Counted from the first letter of the stretch, positions 1 through 9,021 are shown. The stretch: 64,000 nt of DNA from Streptomyces carminius (GCF_002794255.1 NZ_PGGW01000069.1:310001-374000), one strand, 5' to 3'. The notes: generated by a model not told the origin, from the sequence alone. Program-made: numbers and translations.

Positions 1-219
1 GGCCCGGGCCCACCGCTCCTTGGTGACACCGGTCAGTTCCGCGTTCTCCAGCAGTCCGCGTCCCGCGTGGTCCTGGAGGGCGTACAGGGAGGTCTCGACC
101 GCCTCGTGCTCCGCGCCCAGCCGGGCCAGCGCCCGGTCCACCTCCTCGGGTCCCAGCACCGGTCCGTCCGCCGGTCCGCCGGGGCCCGCTGTCCCGCCCG
201 CAGTGCCGCCGTCCCCCAT
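1..219 (-). CDS. Conserved protein of the GlnX/GlnH operon, N-terminal fragment
   Basis: Only the first 73 residues are in the window; the gene runs off the left edge. The ATG at 219 follows a GAGGTG ribosome site. The fragment has a Gly/Pro-rich lead of about 22 residues, then a helical stretch (residues 25-73) with motifs EEVDRALARLG, ALQDHAGRGLLE and TGVTKERW. It lies 52 bp behind the GlnH-like gene on the same strand, so it is probably the third gene of that operon. In mycobacteria the third partner of GlnX-GlnH is the kinase PknG, but nothing visible here (no rubredoxin or kinase motif) proves that identity. Function unknown. Confidence 0.75.
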   Translation of the reverse strand, partial: MGDGGTAGGTAGPGGPADGPVLGPEEVDRALARLGAEHEAVETSLYALQDHAGRGLLENAELTGVTKERWARA

Positions 220-271
220 CCGTCACCTCGCCGCTCCCGACGCCGTCGCCGACGTCTCGTCCGATGTGCCT

Positions 272-1423
272 TCAGTCCCTGTAGACCGGCGCCGGGGGCG
301 CCGGCTCCGCCGTCTCCATCCTGTCTGCCAGCCACCGTTCGTACGCGGCCGTCCACGCGCTGTCCGCACCGCCCCGACGGTAGTCCTCCAGCACCTTGTT
401 CACCCGGCGGACGAGGTCCTCGTCACCGAGATTCATCGCCACGCCGTACGGTTCGACGGTCAGCGGGTCGCCGACGAGGCGGACCGAGGGGTCCTGGGCG
501 GCCTGCCCGGCGGCCAGGGCGCTGTCGGTCATCACCGCGTCCACCTCGCCCAGTTGCAGCCGGACCAGGCAGTCGAGCTGGTTGTCGGCGTACACCGGCC
601 GGGCGCCCCGGGCGTCCCTCTCCAGCAGCGTCTGCGCGGTCGAACCGGCCGCGGTGCACAGCCGCCTGCCGCGCAGCGACGCGTCGAACCCGGTGATCCG
701 CGAGTTCTCCGGGGCGAGGATCTGCTGCCCGGCCTCGAAGTACGCGGTGGAGAACGCCACCTGGCGGATCCGGTCGCAGGTGATCGACATCGTCCGCACC
801 ACCATGTCCACCTCGCGCCGCCGGAGCGCGGGGATGCGCTGGTCGGTCGGGATGGTCTTGTAGACGATCTCGGGGCCGGGACCGAGCAGATCGGTGGCTA
901 TCGCCTTCACCAGCTCGATGTCGAAGCCGGTGAACTCCCTGGAGAAGGGGTCGAAGTAGCCCCACAGATAGCTGTTCTGGTCGACGCCGACCACCAGCCG
1001 CCCCGCCCTCCGGACGCGTTCGACGGCGGGACCCGCGGCCCCGGAAGGCCGCAGGCTCGCCGCCGGGTCGCTCCCGTCGGCGCACCGCTCCCGCCCGGCG
1101 GCGGGCCGTACGGTGCCCGGCCCGGTGTTGGGCTCGCTGCCCGGCCTGCTGCCCGGCTCACTGCCCGGTCCGCTGCCCGGCCTGCTGTCCGGCCCGCCGT
1201 CCGGTCCGGCGGACGGTCCGGATCCCGCGGGCGGCCGCGCGGCCGTTCCGCCGGACAGCGCCGCCTGCACGGCCGCGCCGAGCATGACCCCGGCGGCCAG
1301 CACGGCCACCAGGGCGACCACCGCGACGGGCCGGCCCGCCACCGTCCGGGCACCGCCGGTCCGGGCGCTGGTCCGCGCGCCGTCCTCGCCGCCGTCGCCT
1401 CCCGGCTCGTCCGTCCGCGTCAT
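272..1423 (-). CDS. GlnH-like glutamate/aspartate-binding protein, membrane anchored
   Basis: 383 residues. A short acidic cytosolic segment is followed by one membrane anchor (about residues 32-56), a Gly/Ser/Pro/Glu-rich tandem linker (about 57-125), and a type-3 extracytoplasmic solute-binding domain starting near residue 135 (GRLVVGVDQNSYLWGYFDP). The C-terminal part has the usual SBP_bac_3 features (VDMVVRTMSITCDR, VDAVMTDSA). There is no lipobox, so it is held by the TM helix and not by lipid. It sits between a GlnX-like sensor and a third conserved gene. By analogy with mycobacterial GlnX-GlnH-PknG it probably senses amino acids and does not import them; no permease or ATPase gene is nearby. 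The ATG at 1423 was chosen because the hydrophilic N-terminus begins there, 32 bp after the upstream gene. Confidence 0.85.
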   Translation of the reverse strand: MTRTDEPGGDGGEDGARTSARTGGARTVAGRPVAVVALVAVLAAGVMLGAAVQAALSGGTAARPPAGSGPSAGPDGGPDSRPGSGPGSEPGSRPGSEPNTGPGTVRPAAGRERCADGSDPAASLRPSGAAGPAVERVRRAGRLVVGVDQNSYLWGYFDPFSREFTGFDIELVKAIATDLLGPGPEIVYKTIPTDQRIPALRRREVDMVVRTMSITCDRIRQVAFSTAYFEAGQQILAPENSRITGFDASLRGRRLCTAAGSTAQTLLERDARGARPVYADNQLDCLVRLQLGEVDAVMTDSALAAGQAAQDPSVRLVGDPLTVEPYGVAMNLGDEDLVRRVNKVLEDYRRGGADSAWTAAYERWLADRMETAEPAPPAPVYRD

Positions 1424-1455
1424 CCGCGCCCCTTCGTCCCCCGCCCGCGCCGTCC

Positions 1456-2841
1456 TCACCGGTACTCCGACAGTCTGCGGCCGATGCCCGCCGCCACGCC
1501 CGCCACGGCGAGGACGGACAGCGCTCCGGCCCCGGCGGGCAGCCCGGCCAGGGCGTCCCGGCCCCGTTCGGCCGCCCGCCCGAACTCCCGCTGCTCGTGC
1601 CGTACGGCCTCGGCCAGCGCGGTGTCCACCTCGTCGAAGGCGCTGCGCGCGGTGTCCTCGCCGGGCCGGATCACCAGGCCCACGGCGGCCTCGTACCGGC
1701 CGCCGTTCTCCAGCTCGCGGGCCGCCGCGTGGCGTTCGCGCCAGGCGGCCGCGGCCCGTACGGCGCGCTCGACCGGCGCGCGGCCCGCCTCGTCGTCGGC
1801 CAGCTCCAGCGCCCTCGCCAGCTGTCCGCCGTTCTGCCGGTCCGGGCCCGCGCCCCCGCTGGAGCGGCTGCCCGCCAGCGTGCGCATGCCCGCGCGGTAG
1901 CTCTTCTCGTACGCGGTGCCGCCGCCGCGCGCCACCAGCGTCAGGTTCTCGTCGCCGCGCGCCTGCAGCGCGGTCGTCCATGCCGCGTTGAGCACCTGGA
2001 GCGACCGGGCGCCGTGCCGGTCGGACTCGTCCAGTGCGGACCGGGCCAGCCAGTGCCCGGCCGCCAGCCACACCAGCAGCGTGGCCGTCGCCGCGGTGGC
2101 GGCCAGCAGCCCGGGGCTGAACACCCGGTTCGTGCGCAGGTGGTGGCGCCGCTGGGCCCAGCCGAGCGCGGCCAGCGCGGCCACCCCGGTGAGCAGTGCC
2201 GGAACGGGCCAGGCCCGGGCCCGGTGGCGGTCCCCGCCGAGCCGGGCGGTCTCGGACCGGTGGAGGGCGTCGGCGGCGGGCAGCATGTGCTCGCGCATCC
2301 GCTCGCTGGCGTGGCGCAGGTAGGCGCCGCCCAGCGGAAGTCCCTGCCGGTCGTTGGCGCGGGCGGTCTCCACCAGGCCGGTGTAGACGGTGAGCTGCTC
2401 GTTCAGCTCGGTGATCTCCGCGCGGCCGTGTCCCGGGGCACCGGTGTTCGCCGCCGCCTCGGTCAGCAGCCGGGAGGCGGTCCGGATGTCCCTCTCGTAC
2501 CGCTCGCGCAGTGCGGGCGAACCGCCGTCCCCGGTCAGGAAGGCGCCGGCGGCGGTGGTGTCGGCGTCGGCGAGCGAACGGTAGATGCTCGCCGCGTCGG
2601 TGCTCAGCGGTCGGCCGCGGTCCACCACGGCGTCGGCCGCAGCGGCCCGGCCGGCGGTCTGGCAGACGGTCACGGTCCCGAACGCCAGCACCAGGAGGGT
2701 CAGCACGGCCCCGATGATCCGCAGCCGGCCGGGCTCGGTCACCGCCGCCGCGCGCAGCCGTGCCAGGGTCTCGGCGCGGACCGTACGGCGCACCGGTCCC
2801 GGGACGGCGGGGGACGGGGGCGGGCTCGCCGGATGTGCCAC
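1456..2841 (-). CDS. GlnX-like multi-span membrane sensor protein
   Basis: 461 residues. A first TM helix (about 41-62) precedes an extracytoplasmic helical sensor region (about 65-205) that resembles four-helix sensor domains (SIYRSLADADTTAAGAFL). Two more TM segments (about 210-228 and 245-267), a second extracytoplasmic loop and a last C-terminal TM helix follow. This layout and its place directly before a GlnH-like binding protein match actinobacterial GlnX, which is thought to pass the ligand state of GlnH to a cytoplasmic partner. It is the first gene of the leftward operon. The assignment rests on architecture and context, not on a catalytic motif. Confidence 0.75.
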   Translation of the reverse strand: MAHPASPPPSPAVPGPVRRTVRAETLARLRAAAVTEPGRLRIIGAVLTLLVLAFGTVTVCQTAGRAAAADAVVDRGRPLSTDAASIYRSLADADTTAAGAFLTGDGGSPALRERYERDIRTASRLLTEAAANTGAPGHGRAEITELNEQLTVYTGLVETARANDRQGLPLGGAYLRHASERMREHMLPAADALHRSETARLGGDRHRARAWPVPALLTGVAALAALGWAQRRHHLRTNRVFSPGLLAATAATATLLVWLAAGHWLARSALDESDRHGARSLQVLNAAWTTALQARGDENLTLVARGGGTAYEKSYRAGMRTLAGSRSSGGAGPDRQNGGQLARALELADDEAGRAPVERAVRAAAAWRERHAAARELENGGRYEAAVGLVIRPGEDTARSAFDEVDTALAEAVRHEQREFGRAAERGRDALAGLPAGAGALSVLAVAGVAAGIGRRLSEYR

Positions 2842-3143
2842 TGTCGGGACCTCCCTCCCCCTCGGACGCCGGTTACCGGGCTCCCCGGTCCGTGCCGCGT
2901 ACCGCGTGCGGCCCGGCGGAGGAGGCCCGGTCAGCAGTATGGCGGCCCGGCCCCCGGCGGTGACACCCGTACCGCCGGGATCCCGCTCCGGCCGCGGGCC
3001 GCTCGGTGCGCGCCGTTCCGCGCGCCCCTGGTGTCTCCCCGGCGCCTCCCGGACCTCCGGCTTCTCCGTTGTGTGCGCCTGTGCCTGTGCCTGTGTCCCG
3101 GCACGCGGCGGGGCACGCGACCGGTTCCCGGGGCGGGGGACGG
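2842..3143. other. Intergenic region upstream of the GlnX-like gene
   Basis: About 300 bp between the start of the GlnX-like gene and the stop of the sugar-kinase gene, both on the minus strand. It must hold the promoter of the amino-acid sensing operon; a leftward -10-like CATACT lies near 2940, without a clear -35. I see no convincing gene, repeat or strong hairpin. Confidence 0.4.
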
Positions 3144-4268
3144 TCAGCGGGGCGTGTCCGGCCGGCCGTAGTGCGCGCGCAGCCGGGCGTGGGCGGCGGG
3201 CGGGGCCCCGAGGTGGTCCAGGGCGCGCAGCCCGGCGCCGAGCACCGGAGGGGCGGTGACCACCTCGGCGGTGGCCCGGGGGGCGCGCGCGGCCAGCAGT
3301 TCCAGGAGGTGGTCGTGCAGGAGCCGGTGGCGGGCCGCGACGACACCGCCGCCCAGCAGCACCGGGGTGGGAACGGCGAGCAGGTCCAGCCGGTCCAGCG
3401 CGACCACCGCCATGGTGACGATCTCCGCCGCCTGCCGCCGCACCAGCGCGCGGGCCACCCGGTCGCCGCCGTCGGCCACCGCGAAGAGGACGGGGACCAG
3501 CCCGTACCGCCGCTCATCCGGCAGCTCGCCCAGATGGAACGCCTCGATCAGCGCGTACATGCTGGCCAGGCCGTGGTGGGCGGGCAGCGCCCGGGCCAGC
3601 TCGGTGTCCGGGCCGCGGCCGTCCTCGGCGCGGGCCGCGTGCCACAGCGCCGCCTCGGCCAGTCCACCGCCGCCGCCCCAGTCGCCGGAGAGCCGGCCGA
3701 CGGCGGGGAAGCGGTGGGTGCGGCCGTCCCCGGCGACCCCGACGCAGTTGACGCCCGCGCCGCAGACGACGGCGACCCCGTGCCGTACCGAGCCGTCGTC
3801 CGGCAGTCCGGCGCGCAGGACGGCGAAGGTGTCGTTGGCGACCGCGCTGGTGCGGCCCCAGCCCCGCGCGCCGATCCGGTCCGCCAGCTCCCGCTCCTCG
3901 CGCGGCAGGTCGGCGTTGGCCAGACAGGCCGAGACGTGTTCGGCCAGCGGGACGGGGGTGCCCGGGCCGGGGTCCGGGCTCCCGGACTCCGAATCCGGCC
4001 GGGTGTCCAGCCCCGCGGCCGCCGCCGCCCGGGCCACGGTCCTGCCCAGCGCGGTGAGCGCGGCCCCGGCCCCGGTCACCGGCGGCCGGAAGCCGCCGCC
4101 CCGCGCGGTGCCCAGCACGCTCCCGTCCCCGGCGAGCAGCGCCACGTCGGTCTTGCTGTTGCCCGCGTCGATCGCCAGGGCGGCGGCGGGCGGCGGAGCC
4201 GCGGCGGGAGGTGCGGAGGCCGCGGCGGCCGCGGCGGCTACGGAGGAGGATGCGGGTGTCAGGCCCAT
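3144..4268 (-). CDS. N-acetylglucosamine kinase-type sugar kinase (BadF/BadG family)
   Basis: 374 residues. After an Ala/Pro-rich lead of about 30 residues comes the phosphate-1 motif of the ASKHA fold (LAIDAGNSKTDVALL). Phosphate-2/adenosine-type motifs (GVAVVCGAGVNCVG, LSGDWGGGGGLAE) and a C-terminal PVLLGGGVV motif follow. This matches the BadF/BadG/BcrA ATPase family that contains eukaryotic-type GlcNAc kinase. It would phosphorylate an amino sugar at C6 with ATP in the cytoplasm. The ATG overlaps the end of the upstream GH4 gene by 10 bp, so the two are translationally coupled. Substrate is inferred from family and context. Confidence 0.88.
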   Translation of the reverse strand: MGLTPASSSVAAAAAAASAPPAAAPPPAAALAIDAGNSKTDVALLAGDGSVLGTARGGGFRPPVTGAGAALTALGRTVARAAAAAGLDTRPDSESGSPDPGPGTPVPLAEHVSACLANADLPREERELADRIGARGWGRTSAVANDTFAVLRAGLPDDGSVRHGVAVVCGAGVNCVGVAGDGRTHRFPAVGRLSGDWGGGGGLAEAALWHAARAEDGRGPDTELARALPAHHGLASMYALIEAFHLGELPDERRYGLVPVLFAVADGGDRVARALVRRQAAEIVTMAVVALDRLDLLAVPTPVLLGGGVVAARHRLLHDHLLELLAARAPRATAEVVTAPPVLGAGLRALDHLGAPPAAHARLRAHYGRPDTPR

Positions 4269-5533
4269 GCGAGGTGTTCCCGGTTGTGCGCGATCAGCCG
4301 GTCGGTCAGCCGCTCGGCGAGCGTGTACTGCCCGACCAGGGGGTGGGCCAGCAGCGCGGCGAACACCCGGTCCCGGCCGCCGTGCAGGGCGGCCTCCAGG
4401 GCCAGCTCCTCGTACGCCGCCACGGCCGCGATCAGACCGGCGTACAGCGGGCCCGGCGGTGTCACCGGCAGCGGTCTCGCACCCGCCGGGGACACCTCGG
4501 CGGGCACCTCGACCACCGCGTCGCCGGGCAGGAAGGGCAGGGTGCCGTCGTTGCGGGTGTTCACCACCTGCACGCCGCTGCCCGCGCTGTCGGCGCCGCC
4601 CAGCAGCGCGGCGGTCAGGGCGACGGCGGCCTCCGAGTAGTGGGCGCCGCCGCGCCGCGCCAGCAGCTCCGGCTTGGTGTCCAGCGCCGGGTCGGCGTAC
4701 ATCGCCAGCAGCTCCCGCTCCAGTCCGGCGACCTCGGCCGCCCGCGAGGGCTTTCCGCGCAGCTCGGCCACCACCTCGTCGTGCGCGTAGAAGTAGCGCA
4801 GGTAGTAGGAGGGGACGCTGCCCAGCCGGTCCAGCAGTGCCCTGGGCAGCCGCAGGTCGGCGGCGACGGCCCCGCCGTGCTCGGCCAGCAGCCCGGGCAG
4901 CACGTCCGGACCGTCCGGGCCGCCCAGCCGCACTCCCAGCTCCCAGGTGAGGTGGTTGAGCCCGACGTGCTCCAGGTGCAGCTCCGCCGGCCGTACGTCC
5001 AGCAGCGCGGCGAACTTCCGCTGGAGGCCGACGGCCACGTTGCACAGCCCCACCGCCCGGTGGCCGGCGTCCAGCAGCGCGCGGGTGACGATGCCGACCG
5101 GGTTGGTGAAGTCGACGATCCAGGCGTCCGGGGCGGCCCGGCGCACCCGCTCGGCGAGGTCCAGGACGACGGGGACGGTGCGCAGCGCCTTGGCCAGCCC
5201 GCCCGCGCCCGTGGTCTCCTGCCCGACGCAGCCGCACTCCAGCGGCCAGGACTCGTCCCGCTCGCGTGCCGCCTGCCCGCCGACCCGGAGCTGGAGCAGT
5301 ACGGCGTCGGCGTCCGCCACGGCCGCCTCCAGATCGGAGGTGCAGGTCACGGTGGCCGGATGGCCGGCCCGGGCGAGGATGCGCCGGGCGAGGCCGCCCA
5401 CCGTCGCCAGCCGGTCCGCGGCCGGGTCCAGCAGGGCCAGTTCGGTGACGGGCAGGACGTCCCGCAACCGGGCGAGGCCGTCGACGAGTTCGGGGGTGTA
5501 GGTCGATCCGCCGCCTACCACTGCGAGCTTCAC
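4259..5533 (-). CDS. 6-phospho-beta-glucosidase, GH4 family
   Basis: 424 residues from the GTG at 5533. The N-terminal Rossmann motif (KLAVVGGGSTYTPELV), the VDFTNPVGIVT segment, CNVAVG and NHLTWELG are hallmarks of GH4 enzymes. These cleave phosphorylated disaccharides by an NAD-dependent redox-elimination mechanism needing a divalent metal; the CNVAVG Cys and the following His-containing segment form the metal site. The chosen GTG gives the normal family N-terminus and has GAGGAGG 11 bp upstream; a GTG at 5566 would add 11 residues. It lies 80 bp downstream of the ROK regulator and is coupled to the sugar kinase. A half operator ACAGGAAG lies at 5589-5596. Confidence 0.92.
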   Translation of the reverse strand: MKLAVVGGGSTYTPELVDGLARLRDVLPVTELALLDPAADRLATVGGLARRILARAGHPATVTCTSDLEAAVADADAVLLQLRVGGQAARERDESWPLECGCVGQETTGAGGLAKALRTVPVVLDLAERVRRAAPDAWIVDFTNPVGIVTRALLDAGHRAVGLCNVAVGLQRKFAALLDVRPAELHLEHVGLNHLTWELGVRLGGPDGPDVLPGLLAEHGGAVAADLRLPRALLDRLGSVPSYYLRYFYAHDEVVAELRGKPSRAAEVAGLERELLAMYADPALDTKPELLARRGGAHYSEAAVALTAALLGGADSAGSGVQVVNTRNDGTLPFLPGDAVVEVPAEVSPAGARPLPVTPPGPLYAGLIAAVAAYEELALEAALHGGRDRVFAALLAHPLVGQYTLAERLTDRLIAHNREHLAWA

Positions 5534-5613
5534 GGGGTGCCGCGCCTCCTCGGTACGGGGGTCCACGGGGTGTGGTGTGTGTGGAAGAACAGGAAGAAGG
5601 ACGAGCGAGGGGG

Positions 5614-6918
5614 TCAGCGGGAGGTGTCGAACACCTCGGCACGGGTGGCCGCCAGGGCACTCTCCAGCGCTCCGCTCAGCACCGGGTGCCCGGTGACGGC
5701 GCCGAGCACCAGCCGCGGCCGGGCGGCGGCCAGTTCGGCCAGTTCCCGCTGGATCAGCGCGCGCAGCGGTTCGCCCCCGGCGGTGAGCACTCCGCCGGAG
5801 AGGACGACGAGTTCGGGGTCGAGGACGGCGACCAGCGCGGCGAGTCCGGTCGCCAGCGCGGTGGCCGTGTGCCGCAGCAGCTCACCGTACGGGCCCCCGG
5901 CCCCGGTGCCGGCCCCGTCGCCGTCCCCGCCCGCGGCGTCTCCGGCGTGCTCCGCGGCCCGGGAGAGCAGGTCCGCCGCCGCCGCCTCGTCCGGGCCGGA
6001 CGGCGGTTCGAGGCCCAGTTCGCGGCCCAGCCGCACCAGGGTGTGGGCGCCCGCCAGCTCCTGGAACCCGCCGCCGCCCGCACGGGCGACCCCGCGCACC
6101 AGCGGGGCGCCGGGCACCGGGAGGAAGCCCACCTCGCCCGCGCCGCCGGTCCAGCCGCGGTGCAGCCGCCCGCCCAGCACCAGGGCGGCACCGAGGCCCT
6201 GCTCGTTCCAGAGCAGCACGAAGTCCTCGTGGCCGCGGGCGGCGCCCAGCCGCTGCTCGGCGACGGCGGCCAGGTTGACGTCGTTGTCGTACTCCAGCGG
6301 CATCGGCAGCGCGGCGGCCAGCTCCTCCAGCAGGGTGGGGGAGTGCCAGCCGGGCAGGTGGGAGGCGTAGCGCAGCCGTCCGGTGCGGGGGTCGAAGGCG
6401 CCGGGGGTGCCGATGACGACGCGGTCCAGGGCGTCGCGGGTGAGGCCGGCGGCCTTGGCGGCGCCGTCCACGGCGGCCACCACCCGCTGGACGGCGTCCC
6501 CGGGATCCCCGGCCCCTCCGGGGCCCCCGGTCCCCCCCGTCCCCCCGGGGCGCCGACGGGCCGCCCGCCCGGTGGGGGCGGGCAGCTCGAAGGTGCCGAC
6601 GGTGCGGCCGGTGACATCGGCGACCGCCGCGCGGATCCGGGCGGTGGTGACGTCCAGCCCGGCGACGTGCGCGGCGGTCGGGTCGAGGGCGTAGAGCTGG
6701 GCGTTCGGGCCGGGGCGCCCCTGACTGGTGCCGGTGACGACGACCAGGCCGGCGGCCTGCAGCCGGGCCAGGAGCTGGGAGGCGGTCGGCTTGGACAGCC
6801 CGGTCAGCCTGCCGATGCGGCTGCGGGACAGCGGGCCGTGCGTGAGGAGCAGTTCGAGCGCCGCGCGGTCGTTCATGGCGCGCAGCACCCGGGGGGTCCC
6901 CGGTGTCGTCCCGGTCAT
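5614..6918 (-). CDS. ROK family transcriptional repressor
   Basis: 434 residues. The N-terminus holds a winged helix-turn-helix (RSRIGRLTGLSKPTASQLLARL, about 33-55). It is followed by a ROK sugar-kinase-like domain with VAGLDVTTARIRAAVAD, VIGTPGAFDP, LEYDNDVNLAAVAE and GWTGGAGEVGFLPV. An inserted Gly/Pro tract (about 125-140) is low complexity. Such proteins repress sugar genes and release DNA on binding a sugar or sugar phosphate. It is the first gene of an operon with the GH4 enzyme and the sugar kinase. The ATG follows GGGAGAGCCG. A promoter and a perfect dyad lie just upstream, so autoregulation is likely. Confidence 0.92.
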   Translation of the reverse strand: MTGTTPGTPRVLRAMNDRAALELLLTHGPLSRSRIGRLTGLSKPTASQLLARLQAAGLVVVTGTSQGRPGPNAQLYALDPTAAHVAGLDVTTARIRAAVADVTGRTVGTFELPAPTGRAARRRPGGTGGTGGPGGAGDPGDAVQRVVAAVDGAAKAAGLTRDALDRVVIGTPGAFDPRTGRLRYASHLPGWHSPTLLEELAAALPMPLEYDNDVNLAAVAEQRLGAARGHEDFVLLWNEQGLGAALVLGGRLHRGWTGGAGEVGFLPVPGAPLVRGVARAGGGGFQELAGAHTLVRLGRELGLEPPSGPDEAAAADLLSRAAEHAGDAAGGDGDGAGTGAGGPYGELLRHTATALATGLAALVAVLDPELVVLSGGVLTAGGEPLRALIQRELAELAAARPRLVLGAVTGHPVLSGALESALAATRAEVFDTSR

Positions 6919-6946
6919 CGGCTCTCCCGAGCTGTCCGTCCCACTG

Positions 6947-6963
6947 ACAGGAAGGTTTCCTGT
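6947..6963. promoter_or_regulatory. Dyad operator candidate for the ROK repressor
   Basis: ACAGGAA and TTCCTGT form perfect 7-bp arms around a 3-bp centre. The site lies 29-45 bp upstream of the ROK start codon and just downstream of its promoter, where a bound repressor would block transcription. AGGAAA-type half sites are common in ROK operators. Ownership by this ROK protein is inferred. Confidence 0.7.
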
Positions 6964-6977
6964 TGTGTGTGGTCAGG

Positions 6978-7006
6978 ACACTAGGACCGCCTCCGGTCTG
7001 CGTCAA
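6978..7006 (-). promoter_or_regulatory. Promoter of the ROK-GH4-kinase operon
   Basis: On the minus strand, a -35 TTGACG (7006-7001) and a -10 TAGTGT (6983-6978) are separated by exactly 17 bp, a good match to the vegetative Streptomyces consensus. The dyad at 6947-6963 begins about 15 bp downstream of the -10. Confidence 0.7.
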
Positions 7007-7128
7007 CGGGGTGTCCGGCCGGCTCACTCGTACGGGCCAGGAGCGGGAGCGGCCCGGAACCGAGGTGCGCCGAGGTGCGCCGGAGCGCGACGGGACGCAC
7101 CGCGGAGTGCTTCCCGTGGCGTGCGCTC

Positions 7129-8256
7129 CTACCCCGGTTCCTCGGCGCCCTCCTGCGCGCGCCTGACGGGCTTACCGGCCGGGCCCCCGGCCGTGGCACC
7201 CCTCGGTGCGCCCCCGGCGACGTTTCCCGGCGGCTTCCGCACGGTGTCCGCCGGGGTGCTCCGGAGGACCTCCGCGGAGGGCTCCGCGGGTGCCTTCCGT
7301 ACCGGGTCCTTCGCCAGGCCCCTGCCGAGGTCCCGCTCCAGGTCCTCGTCCAGCTTGCGCAGGGTGGCCAGCGAGTCCTCGTCCACCATCCGGATGCCCC
7401 GGGTGTCCAGCGCCCGCTTGATCCGCCAGCGCAGCTCGCGCTCCACCGGGAGCGCCTTGCCCGGCATGGTCTTCGCCGCCACCCGGATCACCATGGTGTC
7501 CAGCGTCACCGAGTTCAGGCCCAGCACCTCCACCGGCGCCCACAGCTGCTCGTCCCACGGCGCGGAGGTCGACAACCCCTCCCCGGCCGCGGCGATGGCG
7601 GACCGCACCTCCTCCAGGTCCTCGTCGGAACGGACCTCGACGTCGAGGGAGGCCGTCGCCCAGCCCTGGCTGAGGTTGCCGACCCGCTTGATCTCGCCGT
7701 TGCGCACGTACCAGATCTCGCCGTCGTCGCCGCGCAGCTTGGTGACCCGGAGCCCGATCTCCAGCACCGTGCCGGTGGCCTCGCCCGCGTCGATCCGGTC
7801 GCCGACCCCGTACTGGTCCTCCAGCAGCATGAACATCCCGGTCAGCGTGTCCGTGACCAGGTTGCGGGCGCCGAAACCGATCGCCACACCGACCACACCG
7901 GCGCTGGCCAGCAGCGGCGCGAGATCGATGCCCAGACTGGAGAGCACGATCAGGAACGCGGTGCCCATGATCAGGAAGGTGGAGACGCTGCGCAGCACCG
8001 AGCCGATGGCCTCGGTGCGCTGGCGCCGCCGCTCGGCGTTGACCAGCAGACCGCGCAGCGCGTTGCCGCTCGCCTCGGCCTCGGCATTGCGGGTCATCCG
8101 GGCGATCAGCCGGGTGATGGCCCGTCTCACCACCGTGCGCAGCACGGTGGCGATCACCACGATCAGCAGGATGCGCAGGCCCGTGGAGAGCCAGTCCCCC
8201 CAGTTCTCCTCGATCCAGCCCGCCGCGTCGGTGGCCGTCCTGTGTGCGTCGCTCAT
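7129..8256 (-). CDS. MscS-family mechanosensitive ion channel
   Basis: 375 residues. One TM helix (about residues 24-45) is followed by a second membrane region (about 90-125) and the pore helix with the Gly/Ala-rich signature SAGVVGVAIGFGARNLVTD. The beta domain follows (GVGDRIDAGEATGTVLEIGLR, EIWYVRNGEIKRVGN). The C-terminal tail (about 300-375) is Pro/Ala/Gly-rich and probably disordered. It would open under membrane tension to release solutes. The ATG at 8256 is preceded by GGGGTGG; GTG codons at 8265 and 8274 are possible but less well placed. Confidence 0.93.
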   Translation of the reverse strand: MSDAHRTATDAAGWIEENWGDWLSTGLRILLIVVIATVLRTVVRRAITRLIARMTRNAEAEASGNALRGLLVNAERRRQRTEAIGSVLRSVSTFLIMGTAFLIVLSSLGIDLAPLLASAGVVGVAIGFGARNLVTDTLTGMFMLLEDQYGVGDRIDAGEATGTVLEIGLRVTKLRGDDGEIWYVRNGEIKRVGNLSQGWATASLDVEVRSDEDLEEVRSAIAAAGEGLSTSAPWDEQLWAPVEVLGLNSVTLDTMVIRVAAKTMPGKALPVERELRWRIKRALDTRGIRMVDEDSLATLRKLDEDLERDLGRGLAKDPVRKAPAEPSAEVLRSTPADTVRKPPGNVAGGAPRGATAGGPAGKPVRRAQEGAEEPG

Positions 8257-8481
8257 CGGTTCCACCCCTGACACACTAACGGTGGATACCCGGCCGGACC
8301 GGGCGTCGCGGTGCCGGGAGCGTGACGCGTGCTTCCGTACCAGGTGAGGGGGGAAAGGATGTGGTCGAAAACACGCCCGGTGCGTTACGCGATCGTGGTG
8401 GCGCCGTCACCAGGCCACAGGACACACTGGGGGAGATCGTCCCGGCGCGAGCCACGCGCCGCCGACGTACAAGGAGGCACC

Positions 8482-9021
8482 GTGCCGCACGTCCTGGTCC
8501 TCAACGCGTCGTACGAGCCGCTCGGCGTCGTACCGCTCCGCCGCGCGCTCATCCTCGTCCTCAACGGAAAGGCGATAAGCCTGGAGGATTCCGGCGCCCT
8601 GATGCACAGCGCGACCCAGGCCATACCCGCCCCCAGCGTCGTACGCCTGAAACGCTTCGTCCGCGTGCCCTTCCGCGGCACCGTGCCGCTCACCCGCCGC
8701 GCCCTGTTCGCCCGGGACGGCGGCCGGTGTGCGTACTGCGGTGGCGTCGCCACCAGCGTCGACCACGTCGTTCCACGCAGCCGCGGCGGGCAGCACGCCT
8801 GGGAGAACGTCGTGGCGGCCTGCCGCCGCTGCAACCACCTCAAGGCCGACCGCCATGTCTCCGAGCTGGGCTGGCGGATGCGGCACCAACCCGCGCCGCC
8901 GTCGGGCCTGGCCTGGCGGATCATCGGCACGGGGCATCGTGATCCGCGCTGGCTGCCGTATTTGCGGCCATACGGCGCGGACGACGCTCTCGCCCGGATC
9001 GAAGGCAGAACACCTGTCTGA
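8482..9021 (+). CDS. HNH endonuclease family protein
   Basis: 179 residues. The N-terminal PHVLVLNASYEPLGVVPLRRA segment is typical of the small actinobacterial HNH proteins. The HNH domain shows the zinc-binding pairs CAYCGG and CRRCNH around the catalytic DHVVPRSRGG motif (about residues 75-118). Members are Mg-dependent nucleases of unclear biological role that occur as single chromosomal genes in nearly all streptomycetes. The GTG at 8482 has a strong AAGGAGG site 5 bp upstream; longer upstream reading lacks this. It faces the GH84 gene and is divergent from mscS. Confidence 0.93.
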   Translation: MPHVLVLNASYEPLGVVPLRRALILVLNGKAISLEDSGALMHSATQAIPAPSVVRLKRFVRVPFRGTVPLTRRALFARDGGRCAYCGGVATSVDHVVPRSRGGQHAWENVVAACRRCNHLKADRHVSELGWRMRHQPAPPSGLAWRIIGTGHRDPRWLPYLRPYGADDALARIEGRTPV

